DNA of 9,597 bases from Candidatus Adiutrix sp. (lineage in GTDB: Bacteria > Desulfobacterota > Desulfarculia > Adiutricales > Adiutricaceae). Where the stretch lies: the NCBI GenBank assembly GCA_031283395.1, contig JAITBV010000043.1:1-9597 (forward strand). The letters run 5' to 3'. Below, piece by piece: positions 1 through 6,494 of this stretch. How positions within the stretch are numbered: the stretch's first letter is position 1; each line of letters opens with the position of its first letter. Made by a program: the position numbers and the translations under genes. The notes under the pieces were generated by a model. The model was not told where the DNA came from and did no database searches. It worked only from the letters and a program-made list of their open reading frames with translations.

Positions 1-37
1 CATCAGAGCTTAGCATCACTGAATATTTCGTTGTCAT
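1..37 (-). CDS. Start of a gene running off the left edge; possibly an IS630-like transposase (partial)
   Basis: Only the first 12 codons are inside the window, reading MTTKYSVMLSSD from an ATG at 37..35. The start is well supported: a GGGAGG ribosome-binding site lies 4 nt upstream, and a near-consensus sigma-70 promoter lies about 30 nt beyond that. The pattern K-Y-x-V-x-L-S-x-D recalls the N-terminus of IS630/Tc1-mariner-type transposases, which often begin with KY.V.L followed by acidic residues and an Arg ahead of the helix-turn-helix. The thirteenth codon begins with G, so Asp or Glu is possible. This is a resemblance over a dozen residues only. The neighbouring MITE-like repeats with TA-containing ends fit the idea but do not prove it. 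I am fairly sure a gene starts here and unsure what it encodes. Confidence 0.55.
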   Translation of the reverse strand, partial: MTTKYSVMLSSD

Positions 38-41
38 GGCG

Positions 42-47
42 CCTCCC
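42..47 (-). promoter_or_regulatory. Shine-Dalgarno site for the left-edge gene
   Basis: The minus strand reads GGGAGG followed by CGCC and then ATG. This is a strong match to the anti-Shine-Dalgarno sequence with a slightly short 4-nt spacer, and it fixes the start of the partial gene at 37. Confidence 0.55.
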
Positions 48-67
48 AGGTATTCGTTGGTGGCACC

Positions 68-96
68 ACTATATATTAATACCAAAAATTTTTCAA
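68..96 (-). promoter_or_regulatory. Near-consensus sigma-70 promoter for the left-edge gene
   Basis: The minus strand carries TTGAAA (96..91) and TATAGT (73..68) separated by exactly 17 nt, each one mismatch from the sigma-70 consensus. Transcription would begin near position 61, leaving a leader of about 25 nt before the ATG at 37. The surrounding DNA is AT-rich, so some promoter-like matches are expected by chance. Here spacing, ribosome-binding site and start codon all line up in order, which strengthens the call. Confidence 0.55.
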
Positions 97-115
97 TTTT
101 AATCGTTACATGGTA

Positions 116-217
116 CTAGAGCACTTTGTGAACTAAGGCGCACATACTCTCAAGGTAATATCCTTATAAAATAAGAGCTTACGGGCTGTTCTGGTGACAA
201 ATAAACCGTAAAATGCT
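116..217. repeat. 102-bp tandem repeat, copy 1 (MITE-like, CTAG-bounded)
   Basis: The unit starts CTAGAGCACTTTGTG and ends GTAAAATGCT, followed by the CTAG that begins copy 2. Read inward from each side, the ends are imperfect inverted repeats: CTAGAGCA is perfect over 8 bases, and the next bases still match in part (cTTTgtG against tTTTacG). The centre has AAGG-TAATAT-CCTT, a small palindrome, next to TTATAAAATAAG, which is conserved in both copies. No open frame of note exists inside. The ends and the TA/CTAG boundary resemble a miniature inverted-repeat element mobilised by an IS630- or IS5-type transposase. That is inference from structure, not a family match. Confidence 0.75.
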
Positions 218-319
218 CTAGAGCACTTTGTGAACTAAGTCGTACATACTCTCAAGGCAATGTCTTTATAAAATAAGTGGTTACGAGATGTGTTGGCGAC
301 AAATAAACCGTAAAATGCT
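218..319. repeat. 102-bp tandem repeat, copy 2
   Basis: This is a direct repeat of the 116-217 unit at an exact 102-bp period. By eye, 90 of 102 positions match. The differences cluster between about 258 and 295, while the first 22 and last roughly 22 bases are almost unchanged. The junction with copy 1 forms the palindrome TGCTCTAGAGCA. A third CTAG (320-323) closes the unit, and the following CGCAC still resembles a repeat start before similarity ends. Conserved ends with a drifting middle suggest the ends are what is recognised. Confidence 0.75.
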
Positions 320-352
320 CTAGCGCACGGAACAGAGGGATATTCGCGAGCC

Positions 353-1123
353 CTAATAATTACGCCAGATTCCATCCTTGTCTTTATAAATGGTTCCGGT
401 CTCCGGATCGCCGCCGGCCGGGCCGCTCCAGAAGGTGTCCGGAGCCGGCTCCGGCAGGTTCGCCAGGCCCCCCTCATCGTCCAGGAGATTGGAACTCTTG
501 GGCCGGTCCAGCATTATCTGGATGTTTCGGGCTTGATAGCCGCCCAGATGGGTGTTTTGATCGAAGCGTTTCTGTTCGCGATCCAATTCCGGGTTTATCC
601 TATTAATAATATCGTTCACCTTGCTTTTAACGGTGTCGCAGGGCATCTCGCCTAAGGCCAGGATGTCTTTTTTCAGCCGGCTGGCGTAAACGGCCGAGAT
701 GCGGCAATGGGTCAACTCGTGCTCTTTCAGGAAGGCCAGGAAGGCATTGAAATCGCTTTTCAGGCCAGGGTCGTCGCTTTGAAGCTCAGGCAGGGAGATG
801 TCGCAGTGGCAGGTGACCGTTAGGTCCCTGATCTTGCACAGGCCGATGGTGGTGGAGCTTATACGGTAATTGGTTTTGATGGGTGTTTTGGCCAGGCCGT
901 AGGCCTTGTGCCCCTCATGCCGGAGTGGCGTATCTGAAAGAAGCTGGCTGTGGAGGGAGCGGCCAACCTCGGGCGTGACCGGATAATAATTATAGGCGAT
1001 GGTGGGTTCCACCTGGGCCCAGGCTGAAGCGGCCGCCCAAAGACAGACGGTCAAAACCCCCGCGATAACCAGGCGCCGCGCCGTGGCCGCTTTAATTTTA
1101 TAAATCAACACGCGGTGACGCAA
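353..1123 (-). CDS. Secreted DUF922-family zinc-dependent protease
   Basis: The 256-residue product is a predicted exported metalloprotease of the DUF922 / COG5661 type; its substrate is unknown. Residues 1-36 form a signal peptide: basic start, hydrophobic stretch around 18-31, and an A-W-A cleavage site before Gln37. The mature part begins with the family's YYPV element (46-49). It carries LPEL at 111-114, then the zinc motif HELTH at 135-139, where His135 and His139 would bind zinc and Glu136 would be the catalytic base. FDQNTH at 187-192 sits where the family often has a D..T.H element, so His192 may be the third ligand. Five Cys remain in the mature protein (96, 105, 107, 140, 162). A roughly 50-residue C-terminal tail ends in an aromatic GIWRNY. 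The start is TTG, chosen because GAGGG lies 10 nt upstream; GTG at codon 5 is an alternative. The gene follows the chemoreceptor gene by 43 bp and could be co-transcribed with it. Confidence 0.75.
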   Translation of the reverse strand: MRHRVLIYKIKAATARRLVIAGVLTVCLWAAASAWAQVEPTIAYNYYPVTPEVGRSLHSQLLSDTPLRHEGHKAYGLAKTPIKTNYRISSTTIGLCKIRDLTVTCHCDISLPELQSDDPGLKSDFNAFLAFLKEHELTHCRISAVYASRLKKDILALGEMPCDTVKSKVNDIINRINPELDREQKRFDQNTHLGGYQARNIQIMLDRPKSSNLLDDEGGLANLPEPAPDTFWSGPAGGDPETGTIYKDKDGIWRNY

Positions 1124-1166
1124 CGGAAGCGAACCCTCATAGCCCGACAGATGACGGACTTAAGCC

Positions 1167-3146
1167 TCAGAAGTCGAATCCATCATCGGCGGTCATGGGC
1201 AGGGCCTTGCTCACGGCCGGGGTCGGCGGCGCGGCCAGGGGGCGCGGCGAACGCCTGGGCGAAAGGCTCCCGGCGCCGTGGGCCAGGACGTCCATTTCAT
1301 TGACCACGTTCAGAAGGGCTCCGGCCTGGAGGGACAACTGCCCGGCCGCGCTGGCCGATTCCTCGGCCGAAGCGGCGTTGGACTGGGTCACCTTGTCCAT
1401 CTCGTTCATGGCAATGGTTATCTGACTTATGCCCTGGTTCTGCTCCTTGGAGGCTTCGGCCACTTCCGAAACCAGTTCGGAAACCTTGGAAACCTGGGCC
1501 CCGACTATCTTGAAATTTTCAGCAGTGTCGTTGACCATCTCCGAGCCGGAACTGATATTGGCAATGGTGGACGCGATCAGGTCGGCCGTGTTCTTGGCCG
1601 CATCGGCCGAGCGGATGGCCAGGTTGCGCACCTCGTCGGCCACCACCGCGAAACCGGCCCCGGCCTCCCCGGCCCGGGCCGCCTCCACCGCCGCGTTCAG
1701 GGCCAGAAGATTGGTCTGGAAGGCTATCTCGTCTATGGTCTTGATTATCTTGCCTATCTCGTTGCCGGAAACCGATATCTCTCCCATGGCCTTGATGACC
1801 AGGTCCATGGAATTCTCGGCCTTGTCCACGGCCGCGTTGGCCTGGTTCATCAGGGAGCTGGCCTCAATGGCGTTGTCGGCATTGCGCCCGGTCATGGAGC
1901 TGAGCTCCTCCAAGGCCGCGCTGGTCTCCTCCAGGCTGGCCGCGTTTTTCGTGGCCCCTTCGGCCAAAGTGTTGGAAGACCCGGTGAGCTGGGCGGAGGC
2001 CTCGTCCACTTCCCGGGCGCTTTCCGAAAGGGCGTCAATGATGCGGTTGACGGGGATGGTTATGCCGCGGGTTATGAAAACCGCGAGAACCAGGCCGGCC
2101 AGCACCACCACGGCCACGGCGCCGGCCATCACCCACAGCGAATAATTGGCCATTCGGATTATGTTGGCGCTGTTTTCCCGGAGGGCCGACGCCGCGTCAT
2201 CCATGGACCTGGCCGCGGCCGCGGAAACGGCGCCGGTGTCCCCGTCAATGTCGCGGTAGGCTTCCAGCATCTGATCGGTCAACCGGGACACCCGTTTGAA
2301 GACTTCCCTGGTGGCGTTTATGCCGTCCTGGAACTTGCTAATGGGCGCATAAAGGGAGGCGAATTTTTCCCGGTCATCCTCCCGGGTGACTTTTTGCGGG
2401 GTGTTGTAGTTTTTCAGGCTGTTTTCAGCGGAGGCCAGTTCGGCGGCGGCGGAATCGAAGAGTCTGTCCGCCGCATCACCCGTAAAACTCAAGGCCCTCA
2501 CATAGGCCAGCCGGGCCGCGGATATGGACAGCTCAAGCTCGCTTAAGACCACCAGGCGCTCGATGCGGCTGGACAGGTCGTTCTGGAAGGCCTCCAGCCT
2601 TTCGGCATACATCGAATCCACGGTTCTGAGCACGATCTTATGCGTGGCATCCACGAGTTCCTTGGTCGTGTTGACCAGTTCGTCGCCGGTGGCGGCCGCG
2701 GCCGTCCGGATCGCCAGGTATTCCTGGTTGGCGGCCTTGAGCTGGTTGGCTATTTCCTCGAACTTGGCGGTGTTCGCCCTAAGAGCCGGCAGCTTTTGGC
2801 GGGTGGTGGGCAGGTGGTCGGCCGGAATTTTGGCCAGGATCTTGTCTATTTCATTTTCCGAATCGCGCATCCTGGCCAGAAAGTCGGTGCCCTGGGCAAA
2901 ATCGGCTTCGTCCTGGTTGAAGGAATAGCCGTAAAGAAAGAAACCGGCCGCTATGGTATCGGAGGACAACTGGGCGGAAAGATTGTTGACCGGAGCCAAC
3001 TCGTCGCTTATCACCGATATCCCCAGGCCGGACTCGACCAGCCTGGCCTCGGTCTGGTAAAACACCCGGACCGCTATCCCGCCCATGATCATGGCCAGGA
3101 CCACCATGATCAAAAATCCCGTATACAGTTTGGCGCGTAAACTCAT
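1167..3146 (-). CDS. Methyl-accepting chemotaxis protein with a large periplasmic helical sensor
   Basis: This 659-residue transmembrane receptor would pass ligand signals to CheA/CheW to control motility. TM1 spans about residues 8-30. A periplasmic, mostly helical domain of about 300 residues (31-333) follows; its length fits two stacked helical bundles of the HBM type, but I cannot confirm that family. TM2 covers about 336-358, followed by a short HAMP-like stretch. The coiled-coil signalling domain runs from about 385 to 615. Its conserved hairpin tip, including [20 protein letters not shown] and [13 protein letters not shown], lies near 471-511. The tail is Pro/Arg/Ser-rich and ends DDGFDF. 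It is not a canonical CheR-binding NWETF-type pentapeptide. I chose the ATG at 3146 because GGAAAGGG (3162..3155) stands 8 nt upstream; an in-frame TTG at 3164 would add six residues and overlap that site. A good promoter precedes the gene. Confidence 0.93.
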   Translation of the reverse strand: MSLRAKLYTGFLIMVVLAMIMGGIAVRVFYQTEARLVESGLGISVISDELAPVNNLSAQLSSDTIAAGFFLYGYSFNQDEADFAQGTDFLARMRDSENEIDKILAKIPADHLPTTRQKLPALRANTAKFEEIANQLKAANQEYLAIRTAAAATGDELVNTTKELVDATHKIVLRTVDSMYAERLEAFQNDLSSRIERLVVLSELELSISAARLAYVRALSFTGDAADRLFDSAAAELASAENSLKNYNTPQKVTREDDREKFASLYAPISKFQDGINATREVFKRVSRLTDQMLEAYRDIDGDTGAVSAAAARSMDDAASALRENSANIIRMANYSLWVMAGAVAVVVLAGLVLAVFITRGITIPVNRIIDALSESAREVDEASAQLTGSSNTLAEGATKNAASLEETSAALEELSSMTGRNADNAIEASSLMNQANAAVDKAENSMDLVIKAMGEISVSGNEIGKIIKTIDEIAFQTNLLALNAAVEAARAGEAGAGFAVVADEVRNLAIRSADAAKNTADLIASTIANISSGSEMVNDTAENFKIVGAQVSKVSELVSEVAEASKEQNQGISQITIAMNEMDKVTQSNAASAEESASAAGQLSLQAGALLNVVNEMDVLAHGAGSLSPRRSPRPLAAPPTPAVSKALPMTADDGFDF

Positions 3147-3223
3147 AAGTCCAACCCTTTCCAAAAACCGTGACCGGAAGACAGTTTCATCATTAAGAAA
3201 TCAATATAAGTGGGGCTGAAACA

Positions 3224-3252
3224 ACTATAGCATTGGTTTTTCCCAAGGTCAA
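3224..3252 (-). promoter_or_regulatory. Near-consensus sigma-70 promoter for the chemoreceptor gene
   Basis: The minus strand shows TTGACC (3252..3247) and TATAGT (3229..3224) with an exact 17-nt spacer. The -35 box overlaps the TGA stop of the oleD-like gene, so the promoter begins where the lipid operon ends. Transcription would start near 3217, giving a leader of about 70 nt in an AT-rich gap. No sigma-28 flagellar-type or sigma-54-type site was evident, so housekeeping expression seems likely. Read-through from the lipid operon remains possible because no terminator separates them. Confidence 0.6.
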
Positions 3253-4265
3253 CCAGGGTTTCTCCCCGGGCCCTCAGCCGGCGGCCCCTGGTCCCGGGCC
3301 AGGATCCGGAGGCCTTCGGCCAGGGAGACCAGAGGTTGATAGCCAAGGTCTTGCCGGGCCCGGCTGAGGTCGAACCAGTGGGGCAGGGTCAGTTCTTCGG
3401 CCACGAAGCGGGTCAGGGGCGGTTCGCCCGGCAGGCCAAAAAGGCTCCATATTTTTTCCAGGCCCGCGGCCGCGGCCAGGCCCAGCCCGGCCGGAAGCGT
3501 ACCGGCCGCCTTAAGCAGCGGCCCTCCGGGAGGTGAGACAGCGGCCAGGAGTTTTTCTATCATGCCCGCGGCGGTCAGGGGTTCCCCTTGGGCTATGAAA
3601 TAGGCCCGGCCGCTTATGGGGGCGCCTGAGGCCAGTTTTTCCGCGGCCAGAACATGGGCCCAGGCGGCGTTGTCGATATAGGTGGCGTCCAGGAGAGCCT
3701 TTGATTCAAGCAGAAAGAGCCGGCCGGACCTGGCCCGGGCCACCAGGCGGGGGAGAAAATGGGGGTCGCCCGGTCCCCAGATAAGGTGGGGCCGGAGGGC
3801 CACGGCGGGAAGGCCGGAGCCCAGGACCAGGCGTTCGGCCAGCATCTTGGAATAGGGGTAGCCCGGGCCGGCCGAAAGATAGGGCGCGCTCTCGTCCACC
3901 CCATCCAGGGGCCGGCCGGTGTGGACCACGCTGGGAGAACTGGTGTGGACGAACCACCCCAGGCCGCTTACACGAACCGCGGTCAAAAGGTTCAGGGTGG
4001 TCAGGAAATTGGCCTGGATGAAGTCCGGGAGTTTTCCCCAGACCCCGCTCCGGGCCGCGCAGTGGATGACCCCCCCGCAACCGGCCGCGGCCCGGGCCAG
4101 GACCTCCGGCCCGGCGGACAGGTCGGCTTCCCGGATCTCGGCCAGGCCGGACAGTTCCGGGGCCGGCCGCCGGACCAGGACCCGGACCTCGTGCCCCCGC
4201 TCCCGCAGCATCTCCAGGACCCGGCGCCCTAAAAAACCCTGGGCTCCGGTCAGTAAGATTTTCAT
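3249..4265 (-). CDS. oleD: OleD-like NAD(P)-dependent 2-alkyl-3-oxoalkanoate reductase
   Basis: This 338-residue extended short-chain dehydrogenase/reductase belongs to the 3-beta-HSD/OleD group. The N-terminal Rossmann motif is GAQGFLG (7-13). The active-site Tyr136-x-x-x-Lys140 lies in YPYSK, with a Ser near 109-110. Features I associate with OleD are AARSGVWG (70-77), HTSSPSVV (107-114), ALRPHLIWGPGDPH (156-169), YIDNAAWAH (196-204), AYFIAQGEP (221-229) and LFGLPGEPPLTRF (275-287). In head-to-head hydrocarbon synthesis OleD reduces the 2-alkyl-3-oxo acid made by OleA to the 3-hydroxy acid, which OleC and OleB convert through a beta-lactone to an alkene. OleA, OleB and OleC are not visible here. 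The ATG overlaps the upstream gene's TGA (ATGA), so translation is probably coupled. Another sterol- or NDP-sugar-type epimerase is possible but fits less well. Confidence 0.82.
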   Translation of the reverse strand: MKILLTGAQGFLGRRVLEMLRERGHEVRVLVRRPAPELSGLAEIREADLSAGPEVLARAAAGCGGVIHCAARSGVWGKLPDFIQANFLTTLNLLTAVRVSGLGWFVHTSSPSVVHTGRPLDGVDESAPYLSAGPGYPYSKMLAERLVLGSGLPAVALRPHLIWGPGDPHFLPRLVARARSGRLFLLESKALLDATYIDNAAWAHVLAAEKLASGAPISGRAYFIAQGEPLTAAGMIEKLLAAVSPPGGPLLKAAGTLPAGLGLAAAAGLEKIWSLFGLPGEPPLTRFVAEELTLPHWFDLSRARQDLGYQPLVSLAEGLRILARDQGPPAEGPGRNPG

Positions 4266-6493
4266 ATCAGGACTCGGGCCAGGAATTCCAAAAGTCCCGG
4301 CAACTCGGCCGACCAGTAGGCCCAGTCGTGGCCGCCGGGTTTTTCCTGATAGACATGGTCAATGCCCAGGCGGCCCAGTTGCCGGGTGAAGGCCCGGTTT
4401 TCAGCCAGGGTCAGCCCGTCGGCCGAGCCCACGCCCAAGAACAGAGGCCGGCCTTGCCAGGCTTCGGGCCTGGCTTCCCACAGGCCAGCTGCCCCGAAGG
4501 AGCGCCAGTTCCGGCCTTCCGGGCCGGCCGGCCCCAGGACCCGGTCAATGGCCAGCTCGGGATCGAGTTTATGCGCGCCGGCATGGACGGCCAGGTCGGT
4601 CACCGCGCTTAAGGCGGCCGCGGCCTGGAAAAGGTCGGGCCGCTTAAGGGCCAGGGTCAGGGCTCCGTGTCCGCCCATGGACAGGCCCGCCGCCCCCAGC
4701 CGATTCTGGTCGGCGGCGGTTTTTTTCAGCATCTCGGGCAGAAAGTCATCCAGGATAAAAGTTTCCACCGCCGTTTCCGGGCCGTCGAGATACCAGCCGA
4801 AGGGGCCGCCCTCTGGGAGGAGAAGGATGACCCCCAGGCGGTCGGCCAAGGCCAGAAGGGTCTCCCGGCCCAGTTCCCGCTCCCAGACCGCGGCGCTGTC
4901 CCAGGCGCCGTGGAGGAGCAGGATGGCCGGGAAGGGCTCGGGCCTGTTTGGCCCGGGCCGGGGCTCGACCAGGCGGAAGGCCGTTTCGCGCCCCAGGGCC
5001 GGGGAGTAAAAGAGACCTTCTGACCAGATCGCCTCGCCTTCGTCAGCCGAGCCGTCGCCGGCCGAAGGGGCGACAGGGAGTTTTGACCCCACGGGCAGGG
5101 GGTCGACGAATTCGTCGTCTTCCGGCTCGTTCGGTTCATATTGGTCTTCCGGCGGCCAGACCGGGCTGGCGAAGGGAGAGACCGGCCTGGGGCGCTGGGG
5201 CGGCAGAGGCGGGACCCCCATTCGGGTCAGGGGGGTGGCGCGCGGTTCCGTTCCGGGCTGCTCAGGTTCAATAGTGTCAGGCTGATAGGCCGCGGCGGCC
5301 GGCTCCGCCGACGGAGCCGCCGGTTCTTCTCCGGTCCGATAGTCGGCCCAATCCACGGTTTCGGTCAAAAACTTATGAGCCATGATCCGGCCGCCTTCTT
5401 CAGTCAGATGGATGAAATCCCGGCCCCTGAGCCTGAGGCGCCGCCCGTTCCCATCCAGGGCGTAGGAGGTGAAGCGGCCTTTGGAGTCGGCCACTGAGAG
5501 CCAGGAATCCCAGAAACGGCAGTTGGGGGCTCCGAGGCAGGCGGCGGCGGCCACGGCGTTGATGTCGGCCACCCGGCTGCCGTAGGGCTCGCGGCCCATG
5601 ATGGGCAGCCCCACCCAGAATACCCGGACGCCCCGGTCCTCGGCCAGTTTCAGGAGCCCGGCCACACGGCCGGCGTAGAGTTCGTTCCATTCGGCCGTAC
5701 CTATCAGGATGCGCCGCCGGCCCGGAGGCCCTTCCGGGTCGAGAATATCCTGGGGGTCGTTGGCCCCGATGGTGAGGATGACCAGGTCGGGACTGTATTT
5801 GACCAGCATCCGCTCGAAAAAATCCAGCCAGTCGAAGTAGTCCAGGCGGGTCAGGCCCGTGCCGTAGCGGCCGTCGCGCTCGACCGTGAGGTTTTCATGC
5901 CGCCGCCTCAGTTCCTTCTGAAGCTGGGGCCCCAGGCCCTCCAGCATCATGGAATCACCCAACAGCAGAACTTTGCCGAAACGCGGGGGCGGGGGAGCCG
6001 GGGCCGGCCCGGGGGCCACGGCGGGGCTTTCCGGGGCGGAACCGGGGAAATGCTCATCGGGGTTGACCTGGGTGAGCCAGGCGGCCGGGTCGGCTTCCGG
6101 GTCCGGCCAGGCTGGGCCGACGGCCGGCGGGATCTCGAACCCGGAAGGCCGGTCCGCTTCCGGGGCTTCTTCTCCGCCAGGGTCCGGCCTCTCCGCCCGC
6201 GGCCGGATCGCCCCTATTTCCACTTCCGGGGTCAGGCCGTACAGCAGCTTGTCTTCCCAATGGTTGAGCTGGGACGGGCCATAAGGGAAGACCTTTTCCT
6301 TCAAGATCCCGGCCAGGACCAGGGCGGTTTCGCCCAGGCGGTCATCCCGCTCCAGGGCCTGGTTCTCAAACCATTCTGCCACCCGGCCGGACTGGTGCCA
6401 GCCCGCCAAAATGAAGGCCAGGCCATAAACTAAGACCGCCCGGAAGGGGGTCATTTCCCATCGCCGGGGGCGCCTGAACCGGACTTGACTCAC
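4262..6493 (-). CDS. Membrane-anchored fusion of a DUF459-like SGNH hydrolase and an esterase-D-like alpha/beta hydrolase
   Basis: The 743-residue protein holds two different serine-hydrolase folds. An Arg-rich start and one hydrophobic segment (about 17-32) suggest an anchor with the rest outside the cytoplasm. After a Pro/Glu-rich linker the SGNH domain (about 172-382) shows GDS at 179-181 (Ser181), the GAND block at 243-246 and D359-x-x-H362 as catalytic pair, resembling DUF459 proteins. A second Pro/Glu/Asp-rich linker (about 385-485) leads to a PF00756-like esterase domain (about 490-743). This has HGAW at 528-531, nucleophile Ser605 in GLSMG, and probable Asp692 and His722. Both triads look intact. 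The pairing could make a two-step de-esterifying or acyl-transferring envelope enzyme; the substrate is unknown. The GTG at 6493 starts one nucleotide after the upstream stop with no clear Shine-Dalgarno site, implying reinitiation. An ATG at codon 14 is an alternative. It is not OleB, whose nucleophile is Asp. Confidence 0.8.
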   Translation of the reverse strand: MSQVRFRRPRRWEMTPFRAVLVYGLAFILAGWHQSGRVAEWFENQALERDDRLGETALVLAGILKEKVFPYGPSQLNHWEDKLLYGLTPEVEIGAIRPRAERPDPGGEEAPEADRPSGFEIPPAVGPAWPDPEADPAAWLTQVNPDEHFPGSAPESPAVAPGPAPAPPPPRFGKVLLLGDSMMLEGLGPQLQKELRRRHENLTVERDGRYGTGLTRLDYFDWLDFFERMLVKYSPDLVILTIGANDPQDILDPEGPPGRRRILIGTAEWNELYAGRVAGLLKLAEDRGVRVFWVGLPIMGREPYGSRVADINAVAAAACLGAPNCRFWDSWLSVADSKGRFTSYALDGNGRRLRLRGRDFIHLTEEGGRIMAHKFLTETVDWADYRTGEEPAAPSAEPAAAAYQPDTIEPEQPGTEPRATPLTRMGVPPLPPQRPRPVSPFASPVWPPEDQYEPNEPEDDEFVDPLPVGSKLPVAPSAGDGSADEGEAIWSEGLFYSPALGRETAFRLVEPRPGPNRPEPFPAILLLHGAWDSAAVWERELGRETLLALADRLGVILLLPEGGPFGWYLDGPETAVETFILDDFLPEMLKKTAADQNRLGAAGLSMGGHGALTLALKRPDLFQAAAALSAVTDLAVHAGAHKLDPELAIDRVLGPAGPEGRNWRSFGAAGLWEARPEAWQGRPLFLGVGSADGLTLAENRAFTRQLGRLGIDHVYQEKPGGHDWAYWSAELPGLLEFLARVLI

Positions 6494-6494
6494 G

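Larger units (their letters stand above)
38..352. other. AT-rich intergenic region
   Basis: This 315-bp stretch between the DUF922 protease gene and the left-edge gene contains no convincing complete gene. It holds the promoter and ribosome-binding site of the left-edge gene, two tandem 102-bp repeats, and about 30 bp (323 to 352) of unremarkable spacer. Its base composition is clearly richer in A and T than the GC-rich genes to the right, as expected of mobile or recently acquired DNA. No GC hairpin followed by a T-run was found after the protease gene's stop, so the end of that transcript is not defined by a visible intrinsic terminator. Confidence 0.7.

Noticed and set aside
116..323. CRISPR-like array.
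   Set aside because: There are only two units, 102 bp each, similar along their whole length rather than alternating short repeats with unique spacers, and no cas genes are near.
235..477. An 80-codon minus-strand frame across the protease gene's 3' end and the repeats.
   Set aside because: It overlaps the supported protease gene in another frame, runs into the repeats and has no recognisable domain.
1278..2546. A 422-codon open frame on the plus strand opposite the chemoreceptor gene.
   Set aside because: It is rich in Gly, His and Arg with no domain, and lies wholly antisense to an unmistakable chemoreceptor. GC-rich codon use opens such shadow frames.
3147..3248. Intrinsic terminator after the oleD-like gene.
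   Set aside because: Only a weak TTGG/CCAA pairing with no following T-run was seen; the same DNA is better read as a promoter spacer.
4262..6493. Identity of the double hydrolase as OleB, because it neighbours oleD.
   Set aside because: OleB is a haloalkane-dehalogenase-like alpha/beta hydrolase with an Asp nucleophile and is not expected to be exported. This protein has Ser nucleophiles in GDS and GLSMG and an N-terminal membrane segment.
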